Below are positions 14,861-22,892 of a stretch of 44,206 nucleotides of DNA, one piece after another (position 1 is the stretch's first letter; each line of letters starts with the position of its first letter). The translations under genes were made by a program, and so were the position numbers. The notes under the pieces were generated by a model, which ran no database searches, was not told where the DNA came from, and saw only the letters and a program-made list of their open reading frames with translations. The stretch spans positions 1-44,206 of the forward strand of contig RAYF01000049.1 in assembly GCA_003611745.1 (NCBI GenBank), given 5' to 3'. This stretch comes from a bacterium D16-36 (GTDB lineage Bacteria; Bacillota; Clostridia; Lachnospirales; Lachnospiraceae).

Positions 14861-14871
14861 CCTACACCATA

Positions 14872-16758
14872 TCAAGTTACATCTTCAATGATTATATTAG
14901 GATAGCCATTTGATTTAATGTGATATTTTTCTTTCAATACTTTATTTGCCTTAACCTTTTTGAGCAAATATATATCCATAATCTCATTCAGGCAACGTTT
15001 TATCTGCGTTTCCGTGACTTCATATTTGTATTCATTGCCAAGAATATAGACAACTTCTTTTTCAGTACAATACCCCTTTCGCTTAATACAATTCAATATA
15101 ACTTCTGAAATCTTCATAGTACGCTCATCACTTGCCTGTGTAGTCGTACGGTTTACAATCTCGCCATATTCATTTTTCTTTTTCTTATATTGCGGGTATA
15201 ATGAAGCTGCAACATCAAATCCTTCAGAACGGTAGAACATATCAAATGATACCCCAGCAATCCTATAGCCTTTTTCCTTCCATCTGACACCGTTATTTTC
15301 AATGGTGCTTAACTGCTGAATTACCCATGATGGGATAGCATAGAAATTAACGTGTTTTCCCGTTCTTTTATCTGTACCTGAATACTTGATTGCTTTGAAC
15401 AATAATTCTTTTGGTACTTGTTCATCATCCAAAATACGGATCAAATCATGGTAAATGAGCATTTTAATATATTTGCCTATCTTATCTATTTTACTTTGGC
15501 TGTAATCTTTTCCCAAACATTCAGCAATTTTCTTTGTAGTCACAAAGAACACAATCTCGCCATCATCATTAGAGAATTTCTCACTATAAACATTATTCCT
15601 CGCAATAGCAAGCATCATGAGGAATGTATCTTTCGCATATTTGATATTTTTATCAGCCTGTGGGCACAATTCTTTAAACTTATTCAATGTAATATTGCTT
15701 ATCATTAGGTCAATATTTTCTCTTTGTTCTATGCTCCATTTGGATTCTTTGATAGATAGATTATAGATATCCATGATAAATTGGATCGCTTTGTATTCAG
15801 ATTTGAAACCGCCTAACAATTCAATTAACTGCTTGATATTCAATGTTAGATTTTCAGAACAGCACCTATATTTCTGTACACCGTTCTGTGTAGTGAATAT
15901 ATTTGCGGATGGATTATGGTCATTATGCAATACACAACAGAACGACCTCGGATTGTCTATGCCAATCAGTTCCGCTATATCCAATTCAGAGTAGATATAA
16001 TCCCAAAATTCATTTTTATTCTCAAACTCTATCGGATCATGCGCTAATACCTTGCGTAGATACTCAGCATCATGTTCTTTGATCGCTTTTACATTCAGAT
16101 TTTCATATGTAGGATGCCCTTTTGCAGTATCAGTACCTTTATTTTTGATACCCACATCAATGTTATCCTTTTTCTTTTTTGATTTCGGCTTTGCATTGGA
16201 AATGTACTGTCCAAAATCATCTTTCCAGTATTTTTCTATGATGGATTCTGCATTTATCCTTGTATCATAATCAGGATATAACACCGTATGCCCTTTACCG
16301 CCAAAAAATAGCCTGTCACGGTTAAAGCATACCTCATCAATACCGCCGATAATCCCCATAAGCGTAGCCTGTAACTTATCCCTGATGTTTCCGTCTGTAA
16401 TCACGGTATCATTACAGAATATCATGCGGAATTTATGATGTTCCTCTTTGTGGCTGAATGTCGTATACATGAAACATGGTGTAATCCCCAGAGAAACCAC
16501 TTTATTATAGGCTTCTTCTATCCTTATGCCACCGTCAAAATCTAATCCAAATAACTGTTGTTCTATCCAGTTTTCAGCTTTATTCCCTCCTACTAACACT
16601 CCCGGCTTGAATGATGCACCATGCACTAACGCATCTGCCAAATTTTCAATCGTAATATTTACCCTTGTCAAACTCTTCTGTACCCATCCACACTGTCTAC
16701 CCTGTGGCTTGTCTTTGAACCTGTGGTTGAAGTACATACATCTTATATCATTATTCAT
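14872..16758 (-). CDS. Primase-like replication protein (AEP-like plus CHC2-like)
   Basis: A 628-aa replication protein. The N-terminal 160 residues resemble an archaeo-eukaryotic primase-type catalytic domain: motif LDFDGG at residues 72-77, a TFSH..HKFRMIF segment at residues 100-114 and a DRLFFGG segment at 148-154. A Lys-rich linker (190-200) follows. Residues 273-302 carry a CHC2-type zinc motif (CVLHNDHNPSANIF, then RCC) as in DnaG-family primases. The C-terminal 250 residues are helical and may be a winged-helix region. It probably starts replication of the element. The start has AAGGAG upstream. The family is inferred from motifs; no helicase domain is seen. Confidence 0.8.
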   Translation of the reverse strand: MNNDIRCMYFNHRFKDKPQGRQCGWVQKSLTRVNITIENLADALVHGASFKPGVLVGGNKAENWIEQQLFGLDFDGGIRIEEAYNKVVSLGITPCFMYTTFSHKEEHHKFRMIFCNDTVITDGNIRDKLQATLMGIIGGIDEVCFNRDRLFFGGKGHTVLYPDYDTRINAESIIEKYWKDDFGQYISNAKPKSKKKKDNIDVGIKNKGTDTAKGHPTYENLNVKAIKEHDAEYLRKVLAHDPIEFENKNEFWDYIYSELDIAELIGIDNPRSFCCVLHNDHNPSANIFTTQNGVQKYRCCSENLTLNIKQLIELLGGFKSEYKAIQFIMDIYNLSIKESKWSIEQRENIDLMISNITLNKFKELCPQADKNIKYAKDTFLMMLAIARNNVYSEKFSNDDGEIVFFVTTKKIAECLGKDYSQSKIDKIGKYIKMLIYHDLIRILDDEQVPKELLFKAIKYSGTDKRTGKHVNFYAIPSWVIQQLSTIENNGVRWKEKGYRIAGVSFDMFYRSEGFDVAASLYPQYKKKKNEYGEIVNRTTTQASDERTMKISEVILNCIKRKGYCTEKEVVYILGNEYKYEVTETQIKRCLNEIMDIYLLKKVKANKVLKEKYHIKSNGYPNIIIEDVT

Positions 16759-17085
16759 AGAATCTCCTTAGAAAATATAGAATTTTAGAAATGTATAAAA
16801 TTTAGTAAAAATTTTTGTTCCTTTTACTTGATTGATAAAATATTAGATAAGTTAATTTTTCACTGCAAATAGGACTGAATATTTCATCCAGCCCTTTAAC
16901 CTAATATTCTTCTTTTACTTATTGGATTTTTGTGCAGGAACACACAATAGAATTATCCCTTTAGAAATAAACCACCACGAAATCGTGGGCGTTAAATTTT
17001 AATTCACCACGATTTTATGGTCAGTGATTCCACAGAATTGTGGAACCATATTTCATTGTTATTTTTGTTACCATGGGCAGCAGTT
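16759..17085 (-). other. Leader region with three hairpins, no gene
   Basis: The 327-base gap upstream of the replication gene holds GGaCTG/CAGcCC (16872-16894, perfect with one G-U on the minus strand), CCACG-aaat-CGTGG (16975-16988) and TTCCACA-gaat-TGTGGAA (17028-17045). No RBS-linked frame is seen. The hairpin style matches the 2-kb tract. Confidence 0.6.
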
Positions 17086-17379
17086 CTAATAACCCTCCCC
17101 TTCCACCAGATAATCTACCGCCTTCTTTATCCGTTCCATTTCATTGCTGTAAATCCTGTATGCGGCAGATTTAGCCCCATCCAATGAACCAAATACATCC
17201 GGCTGTAACCTCCTGATACTTCCTTTACCGAAAGAATACAGGCAATAGTTATCCCCTTCCGGCTCATGGTTAATACGGAACTCTATTTTTACTACCCCAC
17301 ATAGATTCATTTCACAATGGCTGCATACTACCGTACCATCTGATATGATGTCTTCCCATTCTAATTCTTTAAATTTCAT
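17086..17379 (-). CDS. Unknown 97-aa protein with a Cys pair
   Basis: The N-terminal half contains CSHCEMNLC (residues 19-27), which could bind a metal. It is followed by a beta-rich middle (VVKIEFRINHEPEGDNYCLYSF) and a helix (ERIKKAVDYLVEG). No family recognised. AGAAGGGG precedes the ATG. It is part of the leftward block between the small Cys-rich proteins and the replication gene. Confidence 0.7.
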   Translation of the reverse strand: MKFKELEWEDIISDGTVVCSHCEMNLCGVVKIEFRINHEPEGDNYCLYSFGKGSIRRLQPDVFGSLDGAKSAAYRIYSNEMERIKKAVDYLVEGEGY

Positions 17380-17538
17380 ATGTCATTTCCCCTTCTATTT
17401 GCCTTGTATCTGATCTGGTTCCACACTTCTATAGAGCCAAATATTTTCACTGTCCAAATCTGGATAGTCAACTATTTTTACAGCAGAATTTACACCATGA
17501 ACTTTTCACTGCCGATTTTTCGACCGTGAGGCAGCCCT

Positions 17539-17730
17539 CTATTTTATCTTTTCCCTCAACGGGCACCACTTAGGGCTTGTCTTTGGTGGATGGTCTACCC
17601 CAAGGCTTCCTACTGTCTCACCATATACATTAGAGCCTTCATCCTTATAGCAGTAATATTCTGTATAACCTGCTACACCTGTAATTCCCTTACACCTCAC
17701 ACATTCACTGCAACGTGGTACTCTGTACAT
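17539..17730 (-). CDS. Cys-rich small protein, 63 aa
   Basis: It carries CSECVRCKG at the N-terminus, a YYCYKDEGSN segment and WCPLREK at the end: five Cys in a zinc-ribbon-like spacing. It overlaps the 62-aa Cys-rich gene by 26 bases at the ATG used here, which is preceded by GGGGG at 7 bases. An upstream TTG at 17736 is an alternative start. Probably metal-binding; role unknown. Confidence 0.7.
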   Translation of the reverse strand: MYRVPRCSECVRCKGITGVAGYTEYYCYKDEGSNVYGETVGSLGVDHPPKTSPKWCPLREKIK

Positions 17731-17893
17731 AATCAATCCCCCTTTCTGCCAATGGGCAGTCCTTTTCCATATCCATCCTGCTTATGCTTATCTTATTCAG
17801 AAAGCAGTAATCCTCTAAATCCCAGTGCCTGCCCATTTCCTGTTTAAATTTACATCCGTTGCAATTGTTCCGCACATTAACATGCCTATCCAT
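17705..17893 (-). CDS. Cys-rich small protein, 62 aa
   Basis: It has CNGCKF near the N-terminus, a central EDYCFLNK and a KDCPLAERG end, a four-Cys pattern like the neighbouring 63-aa protein but different in sequence. GGAGG precedes the ATG by 7 bases. The pair overlap and are probably translationally coupled. No family name or function can be assigned. Confidence 0.7.
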   Translation of the reverse strand: MDRHVNVRNNCNGCKFKQEMGRHWDLEDYCFLNKISISRMDMEKDCPLAERGIDYVQSTTLQ

Positions 17894-17929
17894 AAAAGCA
17901 CCTCCAATGACTTTTGATAAATCTATCCT

Positions 17930-18220
17930 CTAATCCCTCTCCCCGTTCAGTCTGTCCCTCAGCACTTCACTGAAAGTAATCTTGATCCGTTTCCTCTCCG
18001 GCACCATGCACACTTCCCCGGTCTGTGGGTTCCTTGCCGGCCTTTCTGGTGTTGTCTTTGTCTCTGCCTTCATGATTCTGGCAAACTGAATGGTTTCCCC
18101 TTCCCCTAACAGCCCATAAAATGTCTCAAACATTAAATCCAGATATTCCCTGCAGGATTTCTTTGTCTTATTCCCGTTCTCTGCCATGCGGTCTATGAAA
18201 TCTTTCTTGTTAATTGCCAT
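17930..18220 (-). CDS. HU/IHF-family DNA-binding protein
   Basis: A 96-aa member of the HU family: N-terminal helices (KKDFIDRMAENGNKTKKSCREYLDLMFETFYGLL), a beta-saddle (ETIQFARIMKAETKT), then the flexible arm with ARNPQTGEVCMVPERKRIKITF and a C-terminal helix. The RNPQTG arm motif is the DNA-intercalating signature. It probably bends DNA for replication, recombination or packaging of the element. GGGAGG precedes the ATG. Confidence 0.93.
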   Translation of the reverse strand: MAINKKDFIDRMAENGNKTKKSCREYLDLMFETFYGLLGEGETIQFARIMKAETKTTPERPARNPQTGEVCMVPERKRIKITFSEVLRDRLNGERD

Positions 18221-18269
18221 ACTGCATCATCCTCCCTTATGCTATTATTATAATAGTTTCTGTTTTTTC

Positions 18270-18713
18270 TTATTTCGGGCTTACCGGGATGCCTTTGCTT
18301 TTCAGGTAATCCACTGCCAGCCTTAATAATTCCCCATTGCTGACTGTATTTTCTATAGTATCATCCCACACATGGGGCGTATTGTCCCCTTCTATTGTGC
18401 CGCCGTGTAAGCCTTCATTTGCCCATGACGCTACCTGATGCCCTGTCGCATCATAGTAATTGCCCATGTAATCCGTGTCGATATAGACATATGCCACTAC
18501 TTTATTCCCTTTTACCGTCGGTTTTATTTTTACCGCTGAACGTAGGAAGTCAAACTGCCTTCTGTATGATGTGGGATTGTAACTGTTGTAGTACTCCTGT
18601 AAGAAGTGGTTCAATGTCTCATATACTCTTTCTGCCAAGGTGTCTGTCATTTTTACCATTGCAGGCATAAGTGCCTTCTGTAGCTGGTTCATATTGCTTA
18701 TCTTTTTTGCCAT
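18270..18713 (-). CDS. Phage gp10-like (HK97 gp10 type) protein, tentative
   Basis: A 147-aa protein: an N-terminal helical segment (MNQLQKALMPAMVKMTDTLAERVYETL), a YYNSYNPTSYRRQFDFLRSAV segment and a beta-rich middle (KGNKVVAYVYIDTDYMGNYYDATG). The SYxPTxYxRxxxLxxS-type pattern is that of HK97 gp10-like minor structural proteins of tailed phages. The assignment rests on pattern memory only. A strong AAGGAG site precedes the ATG. It is the first gene of the leftward block, with no other structural genes visible, so it may have another role. Confidence 0.55.
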   Translation of the reverse strand: MAKKISNMNQLQKALMPAMVKMTDTLAERVYETLNHFLQEYYNSYNPTSYRRQFDFLRSAVKIKPTVKGNKVVAYVYIDTDYMGNYYDATGHQVASWANEGLHGGTIEGDNTPHVWDDTIENTVSNGELLRLAVDYLKSKGIPVSPK

Positions 18714-19092
18714 TAATGTATTGCTCCTTCCTTTGCTGCATAGCCAATGAAATCGTAGTTTTAAGTTACTGTTGTACTGTGTTATGGGATACCCCTGTAA
18801 CGCGCCAGAACCGCCATAGGGGGGCTTTGGGGATAGCGGTGGGATTCTTCCGCCTGATAATTTCAGGCACTAAAATAAGCCCACAACTGATTATAGGCAA
18901 GGAACCCTTTCATCAGTTATGGACTTATGCATGTGTCCAAAATATTTAATTGTTTGTGCCCTAATTTTACACCATTTTATACACCATTTTTGCGTTGTAT
19001 TACACCATTTTGCGATAAGTTACGATATTTAATACTTTTTCATGCAACAGTCCAAAGATGCATAAATACAGTATTTATAGCGTTTTTATCGC
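18714..19092. other. Probable right-end region of the integrated element
   Basis: A 379-base gap with no gene. It holds a hairpin GCCTGA-taatt-TCAGGC (18852-18868), a branched pairing ACCGC/GCGGT and three direct copies of ACACCATTTT (18969-18978, 18981-18990, 19002-19011). The leftward accessory genes end here and host genes begin at 19093, so the element boundary probably lies in this gap. No att core can be defined without the other end. Confidence 0.5.
18968..19011. repeat. Three direct repeats TACACCATTTT
   Basis: Identical 11-base units start at 18968, 18980 and 19001; the second and third are both followed by TGCG-type sequence. The spacing of 12 and 21 bases is close to one and two DNA turns, as in iterons or arm-type recombinase sites. 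They lie within 90 bases of the likely right end of the element. Confidence 0.6.
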
Positions 19093-20295
19093 CTACTTCT
19101 CCTCACAGACCTGAAAAATATAAAACTTTAAATAATATGACTCACCTGCCGCCCACAAAATCGGATGATCAGGCGCCTGTGTCCGAAATTCCACCTGCCT
19201 GAGCCGCCTGTGGACATTAGCCGATGCCTGCCCGATTATTTTTGAAAACAATTCATCTGTCATAAAATGCGAACAGGAACAGGTCGCCAAAAAACCGCCA
19301 TCCTTGATTAGCTTCATAGCCCGGAGATTAATCTCACGGTATCCTTTCATAGCATTTTTTACAGAATTGCGAGATTTTGTAAAAGCAGGGGGGTCTAAAA
19401 TAACCACATCAAACTTCTCTCCCAACCTTTCAAGCTCCGGCAGTTTTTCAAAGACATCCGCACATTCAAATGAAACGGTATCAGAAAGCCCATTTAAGCA
19501 GGCATTCCTCCGCGCCTGTTCAATGCCTGCCTCTGATGCGTCCAGCCCCAGCACACTTTCTGCACCGGCCTTGGCCGCATTTAAGGCAAAAGAACCTGTG
19601 TGGGTAAAACAATCCAGCACTTTTGCATTTTTGCAAAGCTTCCTGACCGCCATGCGGTTATACTTCTGATCCAGAAAAAAACCGGTCTTCTGGCCATCTT
19701 TCACATCCACATAATATTTTACGCCATTTTCCACAATCTCTATATCTGTGTCAAATTCTCCACCGATAAATCCCTTCCTGCAATCCAGCCCCTCCTGTGC
19801 CCTCACTTTTGCATCGCTCCGCTCATAAACACCCCTAATTATAATTCCATCCTGCTTTAAGATATCTTTTAAAACAGAAACAATCTTTTCCTTATAGCGG
19901 TCAATCCCAAGTGCCAGAGATTGAACAACCAATACATCACTAAATTTATCAATCACTAATCCCGGCAGAAAATCAGCCTCGCCAAATACCACACGGCAGC
20001 TTTCCGTATCTACAGTACGTTTCCGGTATTCCCACGCATTGGAAAGACGCATTTTTAAAAATTCTGTATCAATCTCCTGCCCGCAGTCCCTTGTCATCAA
20101 ACGGACCCTTATCTTAGAATGGCGGTTAATAAAGCCCCTGCCCAATGGATACCCATCAAAATCATGGACAGTAACAATATCGCCATCCTCAAAACTTCCC
20201 ATAACAGAGGCAATCTCGTTATCAAAAACCCACATCCCGCCGTTCTTTACCGTTCTTCCCTCACCCTTTTTTAATGTTACAATTGCACTGCCCAT
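19093..20295 (-). CDS. Class I SAM-dependent rRNA cytosine methyltransferase (RlmI-like)
   Basis: A 400-aa protein of the RlmI/YccW family that methylates a cytosine in 23S rRNA. The N-terminal PUA-type domain (about residues 1-75: TLKKGEGRTVKNGGMWVFDNEI) is followed by a middle domain and a Rossmann methyltransferase core. That core shows GFFLDQKYNR, LDCFTHTGSFALNAA (SAM site), LDPPAFTKSRNSV and the CSCSHFM strand with a Cys. Length and motif order match the family. The 3' end lies next to the presumed element boundary but the reading frame appears complete. GGAAGGG precedes the ATG. Confidence 0.92.
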   Translation of the reverse strand: MGSAIVTLKKGEGRTVKNGGMWVFDNEIASVMGSFEDGDIVTVHDFDGYPLGRGFINRHSKIRVRLMTRDCGQEIDTEFLKMRLSNAWEYRKRTVDTESCRVVFGEADFLPGLVIDKFSDVLVVQSLALGIDRYKEKIVSVLKDILKQDGIIIRGVYERSDAKVRAQEGLDCRKGFIGGEFDTDIEIVENGVKYYVDVKDGQKTGFFLDQKYNRMAVRKLCKNAKVLDCFTHTGSFALNAAKAGAESVLGLDASEAGIEQARRNACLNGLSDTVSFECADVFEKLPELERLGEKFDVVILDPPAFTKSRNSVKNAMKGYREINLRAMKLIKDGGFLATCSCSHFMTDELFSKIIGQASANVHRRLRQVEFRTQAPDHPILWAAGESYYLKFYIFQVCEEK

Positions 20296-20329
20296 CTCTT
20301 TCCCTTCCTTTCTCCATTACTCATATACA

Positions 20330-20365
20330 GTCAAATACCCCGCAGCAAACTGCGAGGTATTTGAC
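20330..20365 (-). repeat. Long palindromic repeat, GTCAAATACC type
   Basis: GTCAAATACC pairs with GGTATTTGAC and encloses CGCAG/CTGCG; the single C-A mismatch becomes U-G on the minus strand. It lies between the Na/Pi transporter stop and the RlmI-like start. A related copy is at 27689-27774. Confidence 0.75.
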
Positions 20366-20445
20366 ATCTCTACGGTATACTCCGAGGATAACAAATTCTT
20401 TAGCCCCATCCTCATTTTACTTTTGTGGAGATTAAGGCGCAAAAG

Positions 20446-22206
20446 TCAAGGCAGTTTGTATTTTTTGCGGTATTCCTTATATTTATCTGCAAACTCTACA
20501 TTCCCTTCCACTTTCAGATTGTCCAGATATTCATGTGCCTCGAGGCCGTCTTCCCTCGTCTGAATCATACAAACCGCAATATTGGAACAATGATCTGCCA
20601 CCCGCTCAAAATTTGTTGTAAGATCCGAAAGTACAAAACCAAGCTCAATCGTACATTTCCCTTTACGCAGGCGTTTTATATGCTTCTTTTTCACTTCTTC
20701 ATTCAATGCATCAATAACTTCCTCCAACGGTTCAACCTGCGTTGCCAGCACGGTATCTTCCGTCTCGAATACTTTGCAGGTCATTGCCAGAATCTCACGG
20801 ATTGCCCTCTCATAGACTTTTAGTTCTTCCCTTGCTTTATCAGAGAAAGCATTCTCCTTGCTGTGCACCTGTTTCGCTGTGCTCATGATATTGCATGCAT
20901 GGTCAGAAATCCGTTCAAAATCTCCAATACAATGGAGCATCACAGAGACAGTCTGCGAATCCTTGTATGACAAATCAGCATTGCTGAGCTTCATCAGATA
21001 TGTCCCCAGTTCATCCTCATAATGATCTACTAAATCCTCCAATTTAGAAACCTTTTTAGCTACATTTTTTTCATAGTTATCTATCAGATCAATTGACAAA
21101 TAGAGCGCTTCCTTTGAAGCATTGGCCATATCAACAGCCGCCTTCTTTGCCTGTGCAATTGCAAAAGCAGGCTTTTCCAAAAACCTCTCGTCCAAAAGCC
21201 TCAGGCCGCTCTTTTCCTCCTCTGCCTCACCGTCATGAATCGTCAGCGTAGCAAGCTTCACTAAGACATTCTTAAATGGAAGAAGCACAAACGTAGCCGC
21301 AACATTAAAGCAACTGTGGATAACTGCTATACCTGCTGCATCGGCGGCATCATCCATAAAAGCAAATGGATACAAGGCATTTACCGCATAAAAGACCAAC
21401 ATAAAAATGACTGTACCGATTATATTAAAATAGAAATGTACGAATGCCGCCCTTTTCGCATTCTTATTTGCACCAATTGCGGACAGCAACGCCGTCACAC
21501 AAGTTCCGATATTCTGCCCCATAATAATCGGGAGTGCAGAGGAATAAGGAACAGCCCCTGTCAGGCAGAGTGCCTGCAAAATACCAACAGAAGCTGATGA
21601 ACTCTGGATAACTGCCGTCAAAAGGGCACCAGCAATAACACCTAAAAACGGATTGTGCCCAAATACCAGAAAGAGACTTGTAAATTCCTCTACTTCTGCC
21701 AGAGGCTTTACTGCCCCACTCATGGTATCCATTCCCGTCATCAGAATTGCAAATCCCGCTAGAATCGTACCTACATCCTTTTTCTTTGTACTTTTAGCAA
21801 AAAGAATCAGGCTTACACCCACCATTGCCAGAACCGGTGAAAAAGATGACGGTTTTAGCAGATTAATAAAGATACTTTCCCCCTCTATACCTGTCAGGCT
21901 CAAAATCCATGATGTGATGGTAGTACCTATATTAGCACCCATGATAATGCCAACAGCCTGGGACAATTTCATAATACCAGAATTTACAAACCCCACTACC
22001 ATAACTGTTGTTGCGGAGGAAGACTGTATTACAGCCGTAACCCCGGCTCCCAATATAACCGCCTTAATCGGCTTGGAAGTAAAACGCTCCAGAATCTCCT
22101 CCAGTTTTCCGCCGGATACCTTTGCCAGACCATCCCCCATGATATGCATTCCATATAGAAATAGCGCAAGCCCCCCTATCATATTCAGCACATTAAAAAT
22201 ATCCAT
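20446..22206 (-). CDS. Na/Pi cotransporter family protein with PhoU tail
   Basis: A 586-aa membrane protein of the NptA/PNaS family. The N-terminal half contains the two inverted repeats with the hallmark motifs QSSSATTVMVVGFVNSG (about residues 61-77) and QSSSASVGILQALC (about 200-213), each next to transmembrane helices that move sodium and phosphate. The C-terminal 220 residues are soluble and helical with the PhoU-like SNADLSYKDSQTVSVMLHC and FERVADHCSNIAV segments. Probably imports phosphate, with PhoU-type regulation. AAAGGTTAGGG precedes the ATG. Confidence 0.93.
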   Translation of the reverse strand: MDIFNVLNMIGGLALFLYGMHIMGDGLAKVSGGKLEEILERFTSKPIKAVILGAGVTAVIQSSSATTVMVVGFVNSGIMKLSQAVGIIMGANIGTTITSWILSLTGIEGESIFINLLKPSSFSPVLAMVGVSLILFAKSTKKKDVGTILAGFAILMTGMDTMSGAVKPLAEVEEFTSLFLVFGHNPFLGVIAGALLTAVIQSSSASVGILQALCLTGAVPYSSALPIIMGQNIGTCVTALLSAIGANKNAKRAAFVHFYFNIIGTVIFMLVFYAVNALYPFAFMDDAADAAGIAVIHSCFNVAATFVLLPFKNVLVKLATLTIHDGEAEEEKSGLRLLDERFLEKPAFAIAQAKKAAVDMANASKEALYLSIDLIDNYEKNVAKKVSKLEDLVDHYEDELGTYLMKLSNADLSYKDSQTVSVMLHCIGDFERISDHACNIMSTAKQVHSKENAFSDKAREELKVYERAIREILAMTCKVFETEDTVLATQVEPLEEVIDALNEEVKKKHIKRLRKGKCTIELGFVLSDLTTNFERVADHCSNIAVCMIQTREDGLEAHEYLDNLKVEGNVEFADKYKEYRKKYKLP

Positions 22207-22340
22207 GATCCCTAACCTTTCTCACAAATCTACTTCCGAAGTAATACATTCGTAAAACATATACTATTAGAATATAATATATTTCCATAAAATGCAAATA
22301 CATTTTGAAAAAGCGTCCCAAAACTATATCAATGTTATTA

Positions 22341-22362
22341 GGTAACTCCCTGTTATCCGTCA
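22341..22362 (+). repeat. Core-only copy of the 70-bp repeat
   Basis: GGTAACTCCCTGTTATCCGT plus CA matches the core of the other two copies; the flanks do not. Confidence 0.7.
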
Positions 22363-22383
22363 AATCATTCCAACTGCCTGCAT

Positions 22384-22412
22384 TTGACTTATTTTGAAGG
22401 TTGTGCTAGACT
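22384..22412 (+). promoter_or_regulatory. Promoter upstream of the hairpin array
   Basis: TTGACT (22384-22389) and TAGACT (22407-22412) are separated by 17 bases, and TGC precedes the -10 (extended -10). Transcription would start near 22419, 8 bases before the first hairpin. Confidence 0.75.
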
Positions 22413-22418
22413 GCTAGT

Positions 22419-22850
22419 GGAAAAAGTGTGAATGAAAAGACCAATTCACAGTGTGAACAAGTTCACACAGGAAGAAACGCCCGTAAAGCGGGCTTGCTGC
22501 AAAGCAGCATTCTTCCCCATGTTTGTGCCAGCAAAGTTGGCATGATTGAAAGAGTGAAAAATACATTTTTTCACAAAGCGAACATAGTTCGCTATACAAA
22601 TTTGTGGCAAGTGTGTGCAGACACAAATTTGTTATGCACAATAGAACAAAAGTGAACGAAATTCACCTTGCATAAATGAGGATTATTATGGGGTATGCAG
22701 TGGTTTTAATTTAGCAGGCGTTGGTCTGCTATTTTTACGCTATAGGAAACTGCTCGCTGTGTGGTGGCTAAGGAACGCCGAGCGTTCCTGCAACAAGAAT
22801 TTTCGCAGAAAATTCTTGTTAGGGCACAAGCGAAGTCTGTGCCCTTTTTT
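22419..22850 (+). ncRNA. Candidate structured non-coding RNA, about 430 nt
   Basis: Between a good promoter and a terminator there is almost continuous strong base pairing and no open frame. Stems include TGTGAAT/ATTCACA (22427-22450) and GTGTGAA-caag-TTCACAC (22451-22468). At 22470-22516 GGAAGAA/TTCTTCC encloses GCCCG/CGGGC and TGCTGC/GCAGCA, a perfect three-way junction. Further stems are an 11-bp stem at 22596-22632, TAGCAG/CTGCTA followed by a T run (22712-22731), GGAACGC/GCGTTCC (22772-22788), a 12-bp stem at 22792-22820 and the terminator stem. I do not recognise RNase P, 6S, SRP or a preQ1 riboswitch in it. It may end early at 22735. Confidence 0.7.
22822..22850 (+). terminator. Rho-independent terminator before queD
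   Basis: GGGCACA pairs with TGTGCCC around a 9-base loop, followed by six Ts. It ends the structured RNA or acts as an attenuator for the queD operon, which starts 43 bases later. Confidence 0.8.
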
Positions 22851-22892
22851 ACCCTATAGATATATGAGAAAATGAAGATATTGGAGGTTGTT

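Larger units (their letters stand above)
12849..14871 (-). ncRNA. 2-kb non-coding tract of tandem short hairpins
   Basis: No plausible gene is found on either strand. By eye about 35-40 local stems of 4-11 bp occur, roughly one per 45-50 bases. Clear cases on the plus strand: TTCCCA-gaaa-TGGGAA (13010-13025), TTCCCCA-ctta-TGGGGAA (13033-13050), AACGCA-attt-TGCGTT (13454-13469), GTTGTCC-acggc-GGACAAC (13960-13978), AAGGTC-atttt-GACCTT (14035-14051), TGTCCA-caa-TGGACA (14267-14281), TGTCG-tgaaatg-CGACA (14306-14322), a 10-bp stem at 14496-14520 and GCGTCC-attt-GGACGC (14631-14646). Stems differ, so this is not a CRISPR or REP array. It lies between a replication gene and the HNH-type gene on one strand. 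Whether it is a ncRNA, a leader or a DNA element is inference. Confidence 0.7.
22207..22892. other. Long intergenic region with a structured RNA candidate
   Basis: It holds a partial copy of the 70-bp dispersed repeat (22341-22362), a promoter (22384-22412), an array of strong hairpins (22427-22850) ending in a terminator, and the queD leader. No gene is visible. Confidence 0.7.

Noticed and set aside
22419-22850. RNase P RNA or 6S RNA
   Set aside because: The conserved RNase P cores and the long single 6S hairpin are not present; the fold is a series of separate stems.
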